DNA from: Thermoanaerobacter wiegelii Rt8.B1
GTDB taxonomy: Bacteria > Bacillota > Thermoanaerobacteria > Thermoanaerobacterales > Thermoanaerobacteraceae
Reading direction: 5' to 3'
Assembly (NCBI RefSeq): GCF_000147695.2
Contig: NC_015958.1
Coordinates: 908,501-972,500, forward strand
DNA length: 64,000 bases
Both the position numbers and the translations under genes were made by a program. A model generated the notes under the pieces. It was not told the DNA's origin. It worked only from the letters and a program-made list of their open reading frames with translations, and made no database searches. Each line of letters begins with the position of its first letter. Positions within the stretch are counted from its first letter, which is position 1. Below are positions 1 to 8,832 of this stretch, one piece after another.

Positions 1-2
1 TT

Positions 3-806
3 GAGGATGTAAAAGACTTAAACGAGTTTATCAAAGATAAGAAAAAAGGCGTTGTAATTGGTGGAGGACTTCTAGGACTGGAAGCTGCCTGGACATTAAG
101 ACAAAATGGCTATGAAATTACAGTGGTAGAATTTTTCCCAAGACTTTTGCCAAGACAAGCAGATGAAGAAGGATCAATGATTTTGAAAGATATTATAGAG
201 TCAAATGGGATAAATCTCCTTCTTGGAGCTGAAGTAACAGAAATTACAGGGCAAACTGTAAATGGAATAATATTAAAAGATGGAACAAAAATGGATGCGG
301 ATTTTGTAATTTTTTCTTCTGGTGTAAAGCCAAACATTGATATAGTAAAAGAAACTGAAATTAAGGTAAATAAAGGGATAATCGTAGATGAGTACATGAG
401 AACAAATATAGAAGATGTTTATGCAGCAGGAGATGTTGCTGAGTTTAATGGCAAAATATATGGTTTATGGACAGTGGCAATGGCTCAAGGCAAGAATGCA
501 GGTTTAAATGTTTCTGGCAATAAAACTCTCTATAAGGAAGTTACACCTTCAAGTACACTTAAAATAACAGGTATTGACGTGTTTTCAGCAGGTGATATAT
601 CGGGCGAAGGAAATATATCAAAAGGATATAGGGGAAATAATGTATATTACAAACTTTACTTTAAAGACGGTATTATTGTTGGTGCAATATTGATTGGAGA
701 TATTGGGAAAAGTACAAAGTTAAAAAATGCTATTGAATCAAAGCAAGACTTTTCAAATATTTTAAATAAAGGATTTGGAGCAAAAGATATAATTGAAACT
801 ATATAA
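3..806 (+). CDS. FAD/NAD(P)-dependent pyridine nucleotide oxidoreductase, C-terminal part
   Basis: The reading frame is already open at the left edge, so the N-terminal FAD-binding part lies outside the window. The visible 267 codons begin just before a second dinucleotide-binding fold (VVIGGGLLGLEAAWTLRQNG), which usually binds NAD(P)H. A conserved flavin-contact motif follows (YAAGDVAEF), then a C-terminal interface domain. This layout fits the NADH oxidase, rubredoxin:NAD reductase and nitrite-reductase-type flavoprotein families. No redox-active CxxxxC pair or rubredoxin/2Fe-2S domain is visible in this part, so the electron acceptor cannot be assigned. The gene ends at a bidirectional terminator. 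Confidence 0.85.
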   Translation, partial: EDVKDLNEFIKDKKKGVVIGGGLLGLEAAWTLRQNGYEITVVEFFPRLLPRQADEEGSMILKDIIESNGINLLLGAEVTEITGQTVNGIILKDGTKMDADFVIFSSGVKPNIDIVKETEIKVNKGIIVDEYMRTNIEDVYAAGDVAEFNGKIYGLWTVAMAQGKNAGLNVSGNKTLYKEVTPSSTLKITGIDVFSAGDISGEGNISKGYRGNNVYYKLYFKDGIIVGAILIGDIGKSTKLKNAIESKQDFSNILNKGFGAKDIIETI

Positions 807-808
807 AA

Positions 809-833
809 AAGGCATAGATTAATTCTATGCCTT
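809..833. terminator. Bidirectional intrinsic terminator
   Basis: A 9-bp inverted repeat (AAGGCATAG / CTATGCCTT) sits between two convergent genes, with A-rich sequence on one side and T-rich on the other. It overlaps the last codons of the PAP2 gene. Confidence 0.7.
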
Positions 834-1694
834 AATCGATTTTTCATTTAGTTTAAAAATGTTAAATACATAAGGTGCACCAAGAGAAAGCCACAGTCCG
901 CAAATTGTATACCTTATAGCGTTAAAAATATTTCCAGAAGGCAACACAAATTTTAATCCCTCTTTAAGTACAAAAAATACAATTATGCCAATTAGTAACT
1001 TCAAAATTTGCTTTTGAAGAGGAGCATGGACAGTAAAATCAAATTTTTCTTTGTCTATAAAATAACCTATTAAAGTACCAGAAATTAAACCCATGTATTC
1101 ATAAATATCCTTGTGAGGGAAAATTAATATAAAAAGCGCAGAGATTAAAATTGACAAAATAATTTTAAAAGATAAACTTATGTTAAAATTGCTTTCTTTC
1201 ACGATGCTATCAATAAGTTCACTTAAAATTATAATTAAAATAGCTATCAATATTCCTCCAGCAATATCCATTGGCCAATGGACTCCTAAGTACATTCTGG
1301 AGAAAGAGACTAGTAACACAATAGCAGTTCCCACATACCACAGCCATTTTTTTTGATAGTGTACCATTAAAGTTCCCCAAACAGTTGTAGAACCTTGTGC
1401 ATGGCCACTTGGGAAAGAATATCCTCCTGCCGATTGTGTAAAAATAGACCTTATTCCTGGATATCCTATAGGTCTTGCTATTTTTGTTATCTCTTTTAAA
1501 ACAGTGTTTACATAGATAGAGCTTATCAATATAAGTCCCAATTTTAGACCAAATCTTTTATCTACACACCAATAAAAGATTGGAATAAAAATAAAATAAA
1601 AACCTGAGCTTCCCAACATGGTTACAGCTATAAAAAAATAATCTAAAAAAGGATTTGAAATTGTTTGAATAGCTTTTAATATTTCTGCTTGCAT
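825..1694 (-). CDS. PAP2-family membrane phosphatase
   Basis: This is a 289-residue multi-spanning membrane protein with all three signature motifs of the PAP2 (phosphatidic acid phosphatase type 2) superfamily: KEITKIARP, then FPSGH, then SRMYLGVHWPMD. The histidines of the second and third motifs form the phosphohistidine nucleophile and its partner. Likely substrates are membrane lipid phosphates such as undecaprenyl pyrophosphate or phosphatidic acid, hydrolysed at the outer membrane face. About six further hydrophobic segments follow or surround the motifs. The ATG is preceded by GAGGTGA at normal spacing. The specific substrate cannot be read from sequence. Confidence 0.88.
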   Translation of the reverse strand: MQAEILKAIQTISNPFLDYFFIAVTMLGSSGFYFIFIPIFYWCVDKRFGLKLGLILISSIYVNTVLKEITKIARPIGYPGIRSIFTQSAGGYSFPSGHAQGSTTVWGTLMVHYQKKWLWYVGTAIVLLVSFSRMYLGVHWPMDIAGGILIAILIIILSELIDSIVKESNFNISLSFKIILSILISALFILIFPHKDIYEYMGLISGTLIGYFIDKEKFDFTVHAPLQKQILKLLIGIIVFFVLKEGLKFVLPSGNIFNAIRYTICGLWLSLGAPYVFNIFKLNEKSIKA

Positions 1695-1843
1695 TTTATC
1701 ACCTCAATATATATAATTCACCAAAAAAATTTATTTTCCTTCATGGTTAAAAAATTTAACAAAAATTTAAAGAAAAAAATAAAAAGTGTGGTAAAATTTA
1801 TATAAGCATAATTTTGAATTTAAAAAATTGGGAGGTTATAGAA

Positions 1844-2590
1844 GTGAATTTTTTAGAGAGGTTATATGGGATATTTTTTCAGCCGGTAGAAACTATAAAA
1901 GAGATTGTAAGGGAAAAACCGATTTGGCAAGCTGTTGTTGTCATTATAGTTACAGGACTATTGACTGTGACAAGCAATTATAGGTTTACAATGGTTGGTA
2001 CAGATTTTTTTACTTCCAGCTCAGGTATGCCTGATGTTGGGAGGCTAAGAGCTTTATTTGTTCCGATGGCTGTATTTGGGAGTATATTTATAGCTCCTTT
2101 GACTTACTTTGTTTATGCAGCAGTGTATCACTTTTTAGCGGAAATTTTAGAAGGTAAAATGTATGCTAAAGTGGAAGATAATGTATCTTTTGATCAAAGT
2201 GAAGAGAATAATGCTGAAATTGAACAAAAGGCAAGTGGTGAGAAAGAAGAGGTAGTAATAGGTACAGCAAAGGGCTTGTATTCTGCAATAGGGTTTGCAA
2301 AACTTCCCATGATTTTAATGGTTGTTGTAAACTTATTTGTACGTTTGTTAAATTCAAGAGCTGGCTTAATACTTACGTATTTATTTTTAGCGATATTTAC
2401 GGTATGGGTAATTGTTTTAGAAATTATAGCTATAAAGGAAAATTATAAAATGAGTACGGGGAATGCAGTGCTTGTATATTTTCTTCCTTACATAGTTTTG
2501 ATCGTTTTATTTATAATAATGATAATTTTTGCAGGTGCAACCTTTATAAGCATATTTTCAGAGGTTTTAAAAAATGTTCCTATGCAATAG
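1844..2590 (+). CDS. Yip1-family membrane protein
   Basis: The protein begins with a short amphipathic motif (FLERLYGIFFQPVETIKEI) typical of bacterial Yip1-domain proteins. Transmembrane segments follow, with an acidic Glu-rich loop after roughly residue 105 and three or more further hydrophobic helices. I chose the GTG at 1844 because GGAGG lies 8 bases upstream. An in-frame TTG 30 bases earlier has no ribosome binding site. The family's function in bacteria is not established; it is an integral membrane protein of unknown role. It is monocistronic, with its own terminator. Confidence 0.7.
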   Translation: MNFLERLYGIFFQPVETIKEIVREKPIWQAVVVIIVTGLLTVTSNYRFTMVGTDFFTSSSGMPDVGRLRALFVPMAVFGSIFIAPLTYFVYAAVYHFLAEILEGKMYAKVEDNVSFDQSEENNAEIEQKASGEKEEVVIGTAKGLYSAIGFAKLPMILMVVVNLFVRLLNSRAGLILTYLFLAIFTVWVIVLEIIAIKENYKMSTGNAVLVYFLPYIVLIVLFIIMIIFAGATFISIFSEVLKNVPMQ

Positions 2591-2612
2591 AGAATAAAGT
2601 TAAAGACTTTGT

Positions 2613-2639
2613 AAAAGAGGAGGCTTTCTCCTCTTTTTT
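2613..2639 (+). terminator. Intrinsic terminator after the Yip1-like gene
   Basis: A 10-bp stem (AAAAGAGGAG / CTCCTCTTTT) is followed by six or more T residues. Confidence 0.85.
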
Positions 2640-2738
2640 ATTTCTATATTGTTTATTTGTCGAAAATTATTTTCTGTTTTTAAGCAGGATTTTTGAAATT
2701 TGTAAAGAATATATATTTATAGATAGGTGGTGTTGAGA

Positions 2739-3230
2739 ATGGGAGAAAATGGAAAAGTTTTAATTAAAGATTTAGAGAAAAAAGACAAAAAAATATTTTC
2801 CTTATGGTTGCAAGACATTAATGTGGTCAAATTTTTAATTGATTTGTTTAAAATATCTCGAGAGAAAGATAATGTTTTAAATATACCTTTTGGGAAGAAT
2901 AGGAAAATGTTTGTGTTGGAAACAAAAGAAGGCGTGAAATTAGGCTTTTGTGTGTTATACGATATTGACTGGCAACAAAAAAGGAGCAGCATGTATATTT
3001 ATATTGAGAAGAAGGAAAATGTAGAATTAGAAACTGCTCAAGAAATAATTAATTCGTTGCTGAGAAGGACGGCTTTAAAGTATAATTTAAGAGATATTGA
3101 AGTCCACACAAAAAATGACGTTTTTGCTAAATGTTTTACCAACATAGAAGACTTTAAAAAAGAAGAAGATGGATATAGTTTCCGAATAGCTTTGGATGAG
3201 ATGAAGTTCCCAGCAAATATGGCCCGATAA
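2739..3230 (+). CDS. Uncharacterised protein with a GNAT-like fold pattern
   Basis: This is a 163-residue soluble protein. Its order of elements recalls GNAT acetyltransferases of the RimJ/RimL type: an N-terminal strand and helix, a central strand reading KLGFCVLYDIDWQQKRSSMY, then a helix ETAQEIINSLLRRTALKYNL followed by IEVHTKNDVFAKCF. The acetyl-CoA P-loop (Q/RxxGxG/A) is not clear, so an active enzyme is uncertain. The ATG at 2739 is preferred over an in-frame GTG 12 bases earlier, because the GTG lies inside the AGGTGG ribosome binding site. No neighbour suggests a role. Confidence 0.5.
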   Translation: MGENGKVLIKDLEKKDKKIFSLWLQDINVVKFLIDLFKISREKDNVLNIPFGKNRKMFVLETKEGVKLGFCVLYDIDWQQKRSSMYIYIEKKENVELETAQEIINSLLRRTALKYNLRDIEVHTKNDVFAKCFTNIEDFKKEEDGYSFRIALDEMKFPANMAR

Positions 3231-3240
3231 GGGCCTTTTA
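3221..3240 (+). terminator. Short intrinsic terminator
   Basis: A GC-only 5-bp stem (GGCCC / GGGCC) followed by TTTTA overlaps the stop codon of the preceding gene. Confidence 0.6.
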
Positions 3241-3296
3241 CTTTTGATTTTTTTGTATTATAATTTTATTAAACTTGACAGGCAGGGAGTGTTTAC

Positions 3297-3812
3297 ATGA
3301 ATATACCAAACCTTCTCACTTTTATTAGGTTTTGGCTTATACCTCTTTTTGTTTATACTTTTTTTTATGTGCCTGAAGGAAACATTTATGCTGCACTGAT
3401 TTTTATATTATCAGGTATTACGGATATTTTGGATGGTTATATAGCGAGGCACTATAACCAAGTGACAAAAATGGGTACTTTACTTGATCCTCTTGCGGAC
3501 AAGTTGATGATACTTACCGTTTTGACCAGTTTATGGATAAAAGATTTAATTCCTTTTTTTATTATTGCTATTTTAATGATAAAAGAATTTTCAATGATAA
3601 TAGGAGCCGCAATACTTTACAAAAAACAAAAAATTGCTATACCCGCAAACAATTACGGCAAAACTGCTACTTTTTTCTTTTATATAGCTATAATTTTTTC
3701 AATTTTTGAATGGCCTTATAGTTTTACATTGATGATCATAGCTTTAGCTTTAGCAATTTTAGCATTTTTTATTTATGCTTTTGAATTTTATAAAAGAGCG
3801 AGGAGAAATTAA
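3297..3812 (+). CDS. pgsA: CDP-diacylglycerol-glycerol-3-phosphate 3-phosphatidyltransferase
   Basis: This enzyme transfers phosphatidyl from CDP-diacylglycerol to glycerol 3-phosphate, the committed step to phosphatidylglycerol, in the cytoplasmic membrane. The 171-residue protein carries the complete CDP-alcohol phosphotransferase signature D-x2-DG-x2-AR-x8-G-x3-D-x3-D, seen as [18 protein letters not shown] then TLLDPLADK. It starts with the family-typical [12 protein letters not shown]. Several transmembrane helices and the usual length support PgsA over other family members. The stop is 60 bases upstream of the chemoreceptor gene. Confidence 0.93.
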   Translation: MNIPNLLTFIRFWLIPLFVYTFFYVPEGNIYAALIFILSGITDILDGYIARHYNQVTKMGTLLDPLADKLMILTVLTSLWIKDLIPFFIIAILMIKEFSMIIGAAILYKKQKIAIPANNYGKTATFFFYIAIIFSIFEWPYSFTLMIIALALAILAFFIYAFEFYKRARRN

Positions 3813-3871
3813 ACTTTTTACAAGGACAAGACGATATAAGAAATAGTATATCAATCTGGGGGGGAGATATA

Positions 3872-5932
3872 TTGAAAAAAGCTATAAATTTAAAAAAAAT
3901 GAGGAATATCAATGAAGTATTGAATCTTAAAAAGCAGGTAAAACTTTCGAGTATACAAACAAAATTAAGTTTAATGATTATTGGCATTGTAATTTCTTCT
4001 TTGGCTTTAAGCGGGTACATATCTTATAGGTTTTCTGCGCAAGAAATTACTAATTCGACATTATCTAATATGAGCAATAGTGTTAGCTCAGTTAATCAAG
4101 AATTAAATCTTTATTTGGATAATACTGCAAGTAAACTCAGTTATTTTGCAAAGAGCGATTCTAATTTGTTAATTAAAGGAAATACAGAGGAAGAGACTAC
4201 AGATAAAATAAACAGTGTCCTTATAAATTTAAAAAATATGACTCCTAATGCCTCTTTGATTTATTATGGGACATCTGATAAAAAAATTTATACTTTTCCA
4301 CATGTTGATTTAAGTTCTGATTTTGACCCTACTACTAGACCGTGGTATACAGGGGGTGTGAAGGCTAATGGAAATCCTTTTTGGACAGATGCTTATAAAG
4401 ATGAAGCAACTGGAAATTATTTAATTTCAGTATCTCAGTCCGTGTTGAATCCTCTTACTAATGAAGTGGTTGGCGTTGTAGGAATGGACTTAAATTTATA
4501 TGGTATAGAAAATCTCCTAAAGGATGTCAAAATAGGACAGAATGGCATGGTCCTTTTAGTCGATAAAAATGGAATAGTTTTTTTGGATTCTACTAAAAAA
4601 ATGATAGGAAGTAATTTCTATAAACAATCTTTTGCAAATTATGTTTTCAAAGAACAAAAAGGAGAAATAAAAACACGCTTCAACAATGAAGACAGTGTTG
4701 TAATTTTTGATACTAATCCGACTACAGGATGGAAAGTCGTAGGAATTGTAAATAAATCTGATTATCTTTCTGGAGTGTCAAAAATTAATAATATTTTTAT
4801 AGCAATTATAATCATATTTTCACTCATTTCGCTAGTTATCGCTTATCTATTTGCTAGAAACTTTACAAGACCAGTCTACAAAATGTTAACAGCCATGAAT
4901 AAATTAAAAGAAGGAGATTTAACTTCCTTTATTGATGCAAGAAGAAAAGACGAATTTGGAGTGTTAGAAAGGGAATATAATGATACAGTACAAAAATTAA
5001 GGGCTATTGCAACAAAAGTTAAAGAGTCGAGTGTTTCTTTAATAGAAGCATCAACTCGTTTTAGAGAGATAAGCGACGAAACAGCACAATCAGTTCAAGA
5101 TATTGCAAATGCCGTAGATGATATAGCAAAAGGGGCTAATGACCAAGCACAAGAAATATCGGTAAGCGTACAAAAGATATCGGAATTTGGAAATGATATA
5201 GATGAAATTTTGAAAACTACCGAAGAAATGAAGAGATATTCAGATAAAGCAGAAGATGTCAAAGCTGATGGTTTGAAAAAGTTAGAGGCTTTAAAACAAA
5301 GTTCAGAGGAGACAAATAAGGCAACATTTTATGTTTTTGAAACTATTAACAAAATCAAGGAAAATTCTCATAAAATAAGTGTTATAACAGCAGTGATAGA
5401 AGAAATTGCGGATAAGACAAACCTTTTATCATTAAACGCTGCAATTGAAGCAGCCCGTGCCGGAGAAGCTGGACGTGGTTTTGCTGTTGTAGCCGAAGAA
5501 GTAAAAAAATTGGCTCAGCAATCTGCAGAATCTACCAATCAAATAAAAGACATAATAGAAAAGATGCAACAAGCAATTGATATGGCTACAAATGCTATGC
5601 AGTCGGCGGACAAAAGCATTGAAAAACAAAATCAAGCTGTAAAAGATACGCAAAATGCTTTTATGGAGTTTGAAGCTTTTATAAGTGGAATTACAAAAAT
5701 GATAGACAATATAAATTCCTTTATGAATGCCATGGAAGAAAAGAAAAATGAAATTGTCATATCGATGGAAAGTATTTCTGCAATTTCAGAAGAGACAGCG
5801 GCTTCTACTGAAGAAGTAAGTGCTTCTACAGAAGAGCAGCTTTCAGCTGTAGAAAACCTAACAGATTCAGCTAAGAATTTAGAAGAGGTGGCAGTGAAAT
5901 TAGATGAGGCTGTGAAGATTTTTAAAATTTAG
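3872..5932 (+). CDS. Methyl-accepting chemotaxis protein with a periplasmic dCACHE-type sensor
   Basis: This is a 686-residue transmembrane chemoreceptor. A first membrane helix (about 33-50) is followed by a large extracytoplasmic dCACHE-like sensor ([12 protein letters not shown] and the [11 protein letters not shown] segment are typical). A second membrane helix (about 308-328) leads into a HAMP linker, and then into the long signalling coiled coil with its conserved hairpin tip at about 511-552 ([20 protein letters not shown]). The start is a TTG seven bases after a GGGGGGAG ribosome binding site. The ligand is unknown; dCACHE domains often bind amino acids or other small organics. No che genes lie in the window. 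Confidence 0.92.
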   Translation: MKKAINLKKMRNINEVLNLKKQVKLSSIQTKLSLMIIGIVISSLALSGYISYRFSAQEITNSTLSNMSNSVSSVNQELNLYLDNTASKLSYFAKSDSNLLIKGNTEEETTDKINSVLINLKNMTPNASLIYYGTSDKKIYTFPHVDLSSDFDPTTRPWYTGGVKANGNPFWTDAYKDEATGNYLISVSQSVLNPLTNEVVGVVGMDLNLYGIENLLKDVKIGQNGMVLLVDKNGIVFLDSTKKMIGSNFYKQSFANYVFKEQKGEIKTRFNNEDSVVIFDTNPTTGWKVVGIVNKSDYLSGVSKINNIFIAIIIIFSLISLVIAYLFARNFTRPVYKMLTAMNKLKEGDLTSFIDARRKDEFGVLEREYNDTVQKLRAIATKVKESSVSLIEASTRFREISDETAQSVQDIANAVDDIAKGANDQAQEISVSVQKISEFGNDIDEILKTTEEMKRYSDKAEDVKADGLKKLEALKQSSEETNKATFYVFETINKIKENSHKISVITAVIEEIADKTNLLSLNAAIEAARAGEAGRGFAVVAEEVKKLAQQSAESTNQIKDIIEKMQQAIDMATNAMQSADKSIEKQNQAVKDTQNAFMEFEAFISGITKMIDNINSFMNAMEEKKNEIVISMESISAISEETAASTEEVSASTEEQLSAVENLTDSAKNLEEVAVKLDEAVKIFKI

Positions 5933-5941
5933 ATAGATTAA

Positions 5942-5975
5942 AAAGCGCTTAAAGGCCTTTACTTTTAAGCGCTTT
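5942..5975 (+). terminator. Hairpin after the chemoreceptor gene
   Basis: This is a 12-bp perfect inverted repeat (AAAGCGCTTAAA / TTTAAGCGCTTT). No clean T-run follows, so it may be a weak terminator. Its right arm runs into the -35 box of the next promoter. Confidence 0.55.
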
Positions 5976-6002
5976 GACATTTTGTTTATTTTAATATATG
6001 TG
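5974..6002 (+). promoter_or_regulatory. Probable sigma-A promoter of the lar operon
   Basis: TTGACA at 5974-5979 is followed 17 bases later by TATGTG, with GATAAAAT a few bases further on. The -35 is perfect and the -10 is weak or shifted. Confidence 0.45.
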
Positions 6003-6053
6003 ATAAAATAGTTATACACAGTATAGATGGGTATACCATAGGGGGGTGTTAAT

Positions 6054-6880
6054 ATAGAAATTAAAGAGAAGCTAAGGAAATTGCAAGAATATTTGTCAAG
6101 GTTAGATAACGCATTAATTGCTTTTTCTGGAGGTGTAGATAGCACCTTTTTGGCAAAAGTAAGTTACGATGTTTTAGGGAATAGAGTATTAGCTGTAACT
6201 GCCACTTCTCCGATGCATCCTAAAAGTGAATTAAAAGAAGCTGTAGAGCTTGCTAAAAAAATAGGACTCCCCCACTTGGTTGTGGAGTTTAATGATATTC
6301 TTGAAATAGAAGAATTTAAAAAAATCCTTTAAATAGGTGCTATGTATGTAAATCCAATTTATTTTCAAGGTTTAAAGCTATTGCAGAAGAAAAGGGCTTC
6401 AAATATATCCTCGAAGGCACAAATGCAGATGATGTGTCTGATTTTAGACCAGGAAGAAGGGCTTTAAAAGAATTAGGAATTTTAAGCCCTTTGTTAGAAT
6501 GTGGCATAAAAAAAGAAGAGATAAGAATTTTATCCAAAGAGATGGGGCTTCCTACATGGAGTAAGCCTTCTTATGCATGTCTTGCTTCAAGGATTCCTTA
6601 CGGAGAAGAAATAACTTATGATAAGCTTTCTATGGTAGAAAAGGCAGAAGAGGATTTGAGAGACTTAGGCTTTTCAGGATTTAGAGTGAGATACCATGGA
6701 GATATTGCAAGGATTGAGCTTCCAAAGGAGCAGATGAAGAGAATTTTTGAAGAAGGTATAAGAGAAGAAGTTGTAAAGAGGATTAAAGATGCTGGGTTTA
6801 AGTATGTAGCACTGGATTTAGAAGGATACAGAACTGGAAGCTTGAATGAACCTCATGTGAAGGTGGTAAAAAATGTATAA
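6054..6880 (+). pseudogene. larE: LarE, ATP-dependent sacrificial sulfur transferase, frameshifted
   Basis: LarE adenylates and then thiolates pyridinium-3,5-biscarboxylate mononucleotide during synthesis of the nickel-pincer cofactor of lactate racemase. The PP-loop motif is SGGVDST near residue 25; the conserved EGTNADD and CLASRIPYG motifs lie downstream. The frame breaks after a run of seven A (6318-6324). One extra A would join the halves and restore NPLNRCYVCKSNLFSRF. The restored protein would have three cysteines (CxxC plus the one in CLASR), as in the iron-sulfur type of LarE. The start is unclear: a GGGGGGTG site points to an ATA at 6054, while the first standard codon is TTG 6081. 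The 3' end overlaps larB by 8 bases. Confidence 0.8.
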
Positions 6881-7631
6881 TGAGAAAATATTGCAAATTT
6901 TAATGGAGTTCAAACAAAACAAGTTATCAACAGATGAAGCGCTAGAAGCTTTAAAGAAACTTCCTTATGAAGATTTGGGATTTGCTAAAATTGATTATCA
7001 CAGAGAGATAAGAAAGGGATTTCCTGAAGTAATTTTTTGTCAAGGAAAGACTCCCCAGCAGGTTAGAGAAATTGCTTTTAACATGTATAAAAATGGGAGT
7101 GATGTTTTAGGGACAAGAGCCTCACAACAACATTTTGAAGCAGTGAAAGAGGTAGTAGAAAAAGCAGTCTATTATGAGGAAGCTCGTATAATTTCTATAA
7201 AAAATACGCCAATAAATAAGACAAAAGGCATAATTGGAGTAGTAGCTGCTGGAACTTCTGATTTGCCTATTGCTGAAGAAGCGGCTATTACTGCAGAACT
7301 TATGGGAAACACTGTAAAAAGATTTTATGATGTTGGAGTTGCAGGATTACATAGGCTTTTAGATAAATTAGACGAAATCAGACAATGCCGTGTGTTGATT
7401 GCAGTTGCTGGTATGGAAGGAGCACTTCCTACTGTTCTAGGAGGATTAATTAGTTCCCCTATAATTGCTGTACCTACCAGTGTAGGATACGGCGCTAATT
7501 TTCACGGATTGTCCGCTCTTTTAGCAATGCTTAATTCCTGTGCCAGTGGGGTAAGTGTTGTAAATATTGATAATGGTTTTGGGGCGGCTTATTCTGCCAG
7601 TTTAATAAATAGGATAGGGGAGAAATCATAA
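6873..7631 (+). CDS. larB: LarB, nickel-pincer cofactor biosynthesis carboxylase/hydrolase
   Basis: LarB carboxylates the pyridinium ring of nicotinic acid adenine dinucleotide and releases AMP, giving pyridinium-3,5-biscarboxylate mononucleotide, the first step of nickel-pincer cofactor synthesis. The 252-residue protein has a family-typical N-terminus (YEDLGFAKIDYHREIRKGFP) and a PurE-like C-terminal domain with TSDLPIAEEAA, VGVAGLHRL and VPTSVGYGANFHG. It overlaps larE by 8 bases. Its stop codon shares a base with the larC start, so the three genes are translationally coupled. Confidence 0.93.
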   Translation: MYNEKILQILMEFKQNKLSTDEALEALKKLPYEDLGFAKIDYHREIRKGFPEVIFCQGKTPQQVREIAFNMYKNGSDVLGTRASQQHFEAVKEVVEKAVYYEEARIISIKNTPINKTKGIIGVVAAGTSDLPIAEEAAITAELMGNTVKRFYDVGVAGLHRLLDKLDEIRQCRVLIAVAGMEGALPTVLGGLISSPIIAVPTSVGYGANFHGLSALLAMLNSCASGVSVVNIDNGFGAAYSASLINRIGEKS

Positions 7632-8362
7632 TGAAAGTCTTATATTTTGACTGTTTTGCTGGAATTTCTGGAGATATGACTATTGCTTCATTATTATCTC
7701 ATGTAGATGTGGAAGAGTTTAAAAAGAAGGTAAAGAAGATAGCTTTGGACAATTTTGATATAGAGATAGGTGAAACGCAAAAGAACAGTATAAATGCTAG
7801 GACTTTTAAGGTATTGTATGAGGAAGAGCATCATCACCATCATAGGCATATGAAAGATGTGAGAGAAATCATCGATAAGAGTGATTTAGAGGAAGAAGTC
7901 AAGAAAATGAGTGTTGAGATGTTTGAGAAATTAGCAGAAGCAGAGGCAAAAGTGCATGGTAAATCTCCTGAAGAAGTGCATTTTCATGAAGTGGGGGCAG
8001 TAGATTCTATAGTAGATATAATAGGTACGGCGATACTTATAGACATGATAAAGCCAGATAAGATTGTTTCTTCTCCATTGCCAGTAAGTTCAGGCTTTGT
8101 AGATACTCAACACGGTCTTATACCTGTGCCTGCACCAGCAACAGCAGAACTTTTAAAAGGAATACCTGTGTATAAAAGCGATATAGAAGGCGAAATTGTG
8201 ACGCCAACTGGTGCTTCTATTGTAAAAACTTTAGTAAATGAATTTGGTGGTATACCGGATATGACTATAAATTCTATAGGATATGGAGCTGGTACCAAAG
8301 ATTTGGAAATACCAAATGTTTTGAGGACATATGTGGGAGAGGAAGAGGTAAAAAAAACCTGA
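7631..8362 (+). CDS. larC: LarC N-terminal part (LarC1), nickel insertion protein
   Basis: LarC uses CTP to insert nickel into the thiolated pyridinium nucleotide. This 243-residue part holds the typical YFDCFAGISGDM start, a histidine-rich loop at about residues 66-75 (five consecutive His then RH) likely to hold nickel, and the VHFHEVGAVDSIVDIIG core. It runs to a stop just after eight consecutive A (8350-8357). The C-terminal part follows one base out of frame. In Lactobacillus plantarum LarC is likewise split and is joined by programmed frameshifting, so this may be functional rather than broken. Confidence 0.85.
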   Translation: MKVLYFDCFAGISGDMTIASLLSHVDVEEFKKKVKKIALDNFDIEIGETQKNSINARTFKVLYEEEHHHHHRHMKDVREIIDKSDLEEEVKKMSVEMFEKLAEAEAKVHGKSPEEVHFHEVGAVDSIVDIIGTAILIDMIKPDKIVSSPLPVSSGFVDTQHGLIPVPAPATAELLKGIPVYKSDIEGEIVTPTGASIVKTLVNEFGGIPDMTINSIGYGAGTKDLEIPNVLRTYVGEEEVKKT

Positions 8363-8366
8363 GTCA

Positions 8367-8801
8367 TTGATGATTTTAGAGACTAATATAGATGATATGA
8401 ATCCAGAGTTTTATCAGTATCTATTTGAAAAACTTTTTGAAAACGGGGCATTGGATGTGTTTTTGATTCCTATTATCATGAAAAAGCAAAGGCCGGGTAC
8501 GCTCATTACTGTAATTTGTGAGAAAGAAAATGCTGATAAATTAAAGGAGATAATTTTTAAAGAAACTTCTACTTTTGGCATAAGGTATTATGAAGTTTTA
8601 AGGCATAAACTGGATAGGGATTTTTCAATTGTGGAAACTCCTTACGGAAAAGTAAGGGTTAAAAAGGGCTATTTAAATGGAAAACTTATTAAAGCGTATC
8701 CTGAGTATGAAGATGTTAAAGCCATTGCTGAAAAGACTGGGAATTCAATTAGCGATATTTACCGGAATGTGATAAGACACATTGATTTGCTATTTTTTTA
8801 A
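8367..8801 (+). CDS. larC: LarC C-terminal part (LarC2)
   Basis: This 144-codon frame holds the C-terminal half of LarC, beginning with the conserved ILETNIDDMNPE motif and continuing with FLIPIIMKKQRPGTL. It has no ribosome binding site of its own. The first candidate codons are TTG 8367 and ATG 8370. The frame is open back to 8358, directly after the A8 tract of larC1. This suggests it is made as a LarC1-LarC2 fusion after loss of one A from the mRNA or a +1 ribosomal shift. The fused length (about 390 residues) fits the family. Confidence 0.82.
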   Translation: MMILETNIDDMNPEFYQYLFEKLFENGALDVFLIPIIMKKQRPGTLITVICEKENADKLKEIIFKETSTFGIRYYEVLRHKLDRDFSIVETPYGKVRVKKGYLNGKLIKAYPEYEDVKAIAEKTGNSISDIYRNVIRHIDLLFF

Positions 8802-8811
8802 AGATTGAAAG

Positions 8812-8832
8812 AAGCGGGGTTAACCCGCTTTT
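8812..8832. terminator. Bidirectional terminator between larC2 and the kinase gene
   Basis: A 7-bp GC-rich stem (AAGCGGG / CCCGCTT) has T-rich flanks. The stop codon of the convergent kinase gene lies in its loop. Confidence 0.75.
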
